Origin: JANWHZ01 sp035758575
Lineage (GTDB): Bacteria; Patescibacteriota; Saccharimonadia; Saccharimonadales; UBA4665
Reading direction: 5' to 3'
Assembly: GCA_035758575.1 (NCBI GenBank)
Contig: DASTXH010000019.1
Span: forward strand, 1 to 13,401
DNA length: 13,401 nt
Below, piece by piece: positions 12,081-13,401 of the stretch; position 1 is the stretch's first letter, and every line of letters starts with the position of its first letter. The translations under genes and the position numbers were made by a program. The notes under the pieces were generated by a model. The model saw only the letters and a list, made by a program, of their open reading frames with translations. It made no database searches and was not told the DNA's origin.

Positions 12081-12706
12081 TGACGATATGGTGGCTCGGG
12101 TGTATGTTGGGGATGCTGGCGGTGGCCGCGATTGCTTTTTTGTGGCTGGCTGTGCGCATAAACGGCGGCAGCGGCGTACCCACAGCCAAAACTATACCGG
12201 CGGATTATGCGAAAGCTGCCGAGGATGATGTAGAGCGCGTATTCAACGCTGAGTTCCGTGAGGAGCTGCGTAACCGCGGCCGCTTGCACTTCGAGAAGAT
12301 TATCGGCGAGAACGCCATGTTCCTGCAGCAGGATCTTCGCCTGACGACCTCGCAGCTCAATGAATACATGAAGTCGGAGATTACCCGTAAGCTGCAAGAA
12401 GAATTCGACAAATACGAACAGTCCATCATGGATGCCAAACAATTGGCCATCGACTCCATCCAAAAGACCAACCAAGCCATCGATGCACAGCGCCAGGCTA
12501 TGGGCGAACAGGTGCGCCAGCAGATTGAGGCCGAAAAGATGCAGCTAATCAAACGTTTTGAAGAAAATACTGCCGATATCGTAAATCATTACATCATGCT
12601 GGCCATTGGCGACCAGATAAGCCTAAACGATCAGTTAGAGTTTATCCTGGGTGAGCTGGAGGCCAACAAGCAGGCCATGCTGGAAGATATTAAACAGGGT
12701 GCCTAA
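12080..12706 (+). CDS. ATP synthase b-subunit-like membrane-anchored coiled-coil protein
   Basis: 208 residues with one N-terminal membrane helix (about 3-26) and no cleavage site. A short Gly/Pro linker (29-40) follows. The rest, from about 42 to 205, is almost all charged helix, with heptad-like stretches around 95-165 (for example KLQEEFDKYEQ, then QVRQQIEAEKMQLIKRFEE). This is the architecture and near the size of subunit b (AtpF), the peripheral stalk that ties F1 to the membrane. Sequence alone would not identify b; the call rests on architecture plus position between a c-like and a delta-like gene. The start shares TAATG with a tiny upstream frame. Four bases separate it from the next gene, so it is co-transcribed. 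A generic coiled-coil membrane scaffold is the alternative. Confidence 0.75.
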   Translation: MTIWWLGCMLGMLAVAAIAFLWLAVRINGGSGVPTAKTIPADYAKAAEDDVERVFNAEFREELRNRGRLHFEKIIGENAMFLQQDLRLTTSQLNEYMKSEITRKLQEEFDKYEQSIMDAKQLAIDSIQKTNQAIDAQRQAMGEQVRQQIEAEKMQLIKRFEENTADIVNHYIMLAIGDQISLNDQLEFILGELEANKQAMLEDIKQGA

Positions 12707-12710
12707 GGCT

Positions 12711-13295
12711 ATGAGTGAGCATACGCCCAAGAGCCCGCAGTTGCCCGCACTGGTGATGACCGTGTCGGACGTGTCGCGGCTGACCCATGAACTGGTCTCC
12801 CTGGACAATTACATGCATCAGCAGAAGATCCGTACGCCCGGGCAACCGATGGCGAAAATGCCCAAAACCACACGGATGCTGGATGAATTAGCCGTAGTCA
12901 ATGGGGTGAATCTGTTGGAACCGGCTGCCCGTGAATACCTTGCTGTGTTTCTGCAGCAGCTTGCAGCGCATGCGCCGGTGGTGCATATAAGCTTTGCGGT
13001 CGATCCCTCCTCGGCATTTTTACAGAAGATCGTGCTGTGGTTCCGCAAAAATACCGATCCGCACGTGCTGGTGCGCGTAGGTTTGCAGCCGTCGTTGGCC
13101 GCCGGTTGCGTGGTGCGTACGCCCAACAAATATTTTGATATGTCACTGCGACAGCATCTGCAGAAGCGGCGACCCTTATTGCGAGATGCCGTTGCGGCGT
13201 TGGGTAAGATACCTGCGCAAGCCCCCGTAGCACCGGAGCCAACGCAGCCCCAGCAGCCGGCTATGCCCGCCGTTGGCCAAGGAGTTGCGGCATGA
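12711..13295 (+). CDS. ATP synthase delta-subunit-like protein with Pro/Ala/Gln tail
   Basis: 194 residues. The N-terminal 95 residues are helical, as in the delta helical bundle, but not strongly conserved. Residues 103-150 align by eye with the C-terminal domain of AtpH: FLQKIVLWFRKN, then HVLVRVGLQPSLAAGCVVR (118-136), then the end motif YFDMSLRQHLQKR (141-153). E. coli delta has the same order (basic helix, KVKLNCKID..MAG.IIR, then DGSVRGRLERL). Subunit delta (OSCP) links stalk b to the top of alpha-beta. A low-complexity tail (about 165-194, rich in Pro, Ala and Gln) is unusual for delta. The frame opens at 12651, but starting there would overlap the b-like gene by 56 bases. ATG 12711 follows that stop by four bases. 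The stop shares ATGA with the alpha-like start. Confidence 0.78.
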   Translation: MSEHTPKSPQLPALVMTVSDVSRLTHELVSLDNYMHQQKIRTPGQPMAKMPKTTRMLDELAVVNGVNLLEPAAREYLAVFLQQLAAHAPVVHISFAVDPSSAFLQKIVLWFRKNTDPHVLVRVGLQPSLAAGCVVRTPNKYFDMSLRQHLQKRRPLLRDAVAALGKIPAQAPVAPEPTQPQQPAMPAVGQGVAA

Positions 13296-13401
13296 GCGAC
13301 AATCTGCATTTTAACCGTTTGGTCGAAAGCGGCCGCCCCGTTGGCGAGGTAGTCGGCGTAGACCGCTTTTTGGTGCAGGTGCGCGGCTTGCAGCCAGTAC
13401 C
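13292..13401 (+). CDS. ATP synthase alpha-subunit-like protein, N-terminus (3' truncated)
   Basis: Only 36 complete codons are visible; the gene runs off the window. They contain GEVVGVDRFLVQVRGLQPV (18-36), which matches the first beta-barrel strand pair of F1 alpha (GxVxxVxDGIxxVxGLxxV) at about the usual distance from the N-terminus. The position straight after a delta-like gene is where atpA sits in F-type operons, and the ATGA overlap makes translational coupling likely. The Gly of the usual DGI is missing (VDRFLV). A non-catalytic alpha and a different F1/FliI-type ATPase cannot be separated without the P-loop, which lies outside. Confidence 0.65.
   Translation, partial: MSDNLHFNRLVESGRPVGEVVGVDRFLVQVRGLQPV

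Noticed and set aside
12651..12710. Upstream start for the delta-like protein
   Set aside because: It would overlap the b-like gene by 56 bases; ATG 12711 has normal spacing after that stop.

Overview
The window is a gene-dense bacterial chromosome segment. UGA, UAG and UAA all act as stops, so the recoded UGA of some CPR lineages is excluded. Small cytoplasmic housekeeping genes, leaderless first genes and an unusual ATP-synthase-like cluster fit a Candidatus Saccharibacteria (TM7, Patescibacteria) genome. That placement is inference from gene style; no rRNA is present to test it.

Layout. 2-646 is the 3' end of typA. Convergent to it, 663-1621 (minus) is a PadR repressor overlapping a small membrane protein gene, with a palindromic operator sitting on its promoter. 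1622-2030 is mostly noncoding, with one possible 41-residue ORF, a clear terminator and an inverted repeat. 2031-3530 holds a GH37 trehalase-like enzyme coupled to a DUF2277 protein. 3531-4187 has no credible gene: it is a run of strong hairpins bounded by two with related CTACTTTT stems. A tRNA-Val(CAC) with promoter and terminator follows, then a palindromic patch carrying pieces of the same tRNA. 4543-6190 holds convergent, overlapping HIT and divergent HAD-like genes. 6370-9279 is a plus-strand operon: metG, tatD and two unrecognised small genes. 9308-11121 is a cysteine desulfurase convergent with a glycerophosphodiester phosphodiesterase; their stop codons share CTAG.

The most interesting part is 11194-13401. 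Four tightly packed genes keep the c-b-delta-alpha order of an F-type ATP synthase operon, but no a subunit precedes them. The c-like protein has an exported beta-rich domain in front of its helical hairpin and lacks the ion-binding carboxylate. The b-like and delta-like proteins are recognisable by architecture and C-terminal motif, and the alpha-like gene runs off the window. The simplest reading is a second, F1-like motor on a non-ion-translocating membrane base, comparable in concept to the F1-like ATPases of mycoplasmas. The rest of the operon lies outside the window.

A second theme is start architecture. Five genes that begin transcription units (padR, HIT, cysteine desulfurase, phosphodiesterase, c-like gene) have a TAnnnT -10 box 6-9 bases before ATG, so their mRNAs should be leaderless or nearly so. 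Several genes inside operons instead have Shine-Dalgarno sequences.
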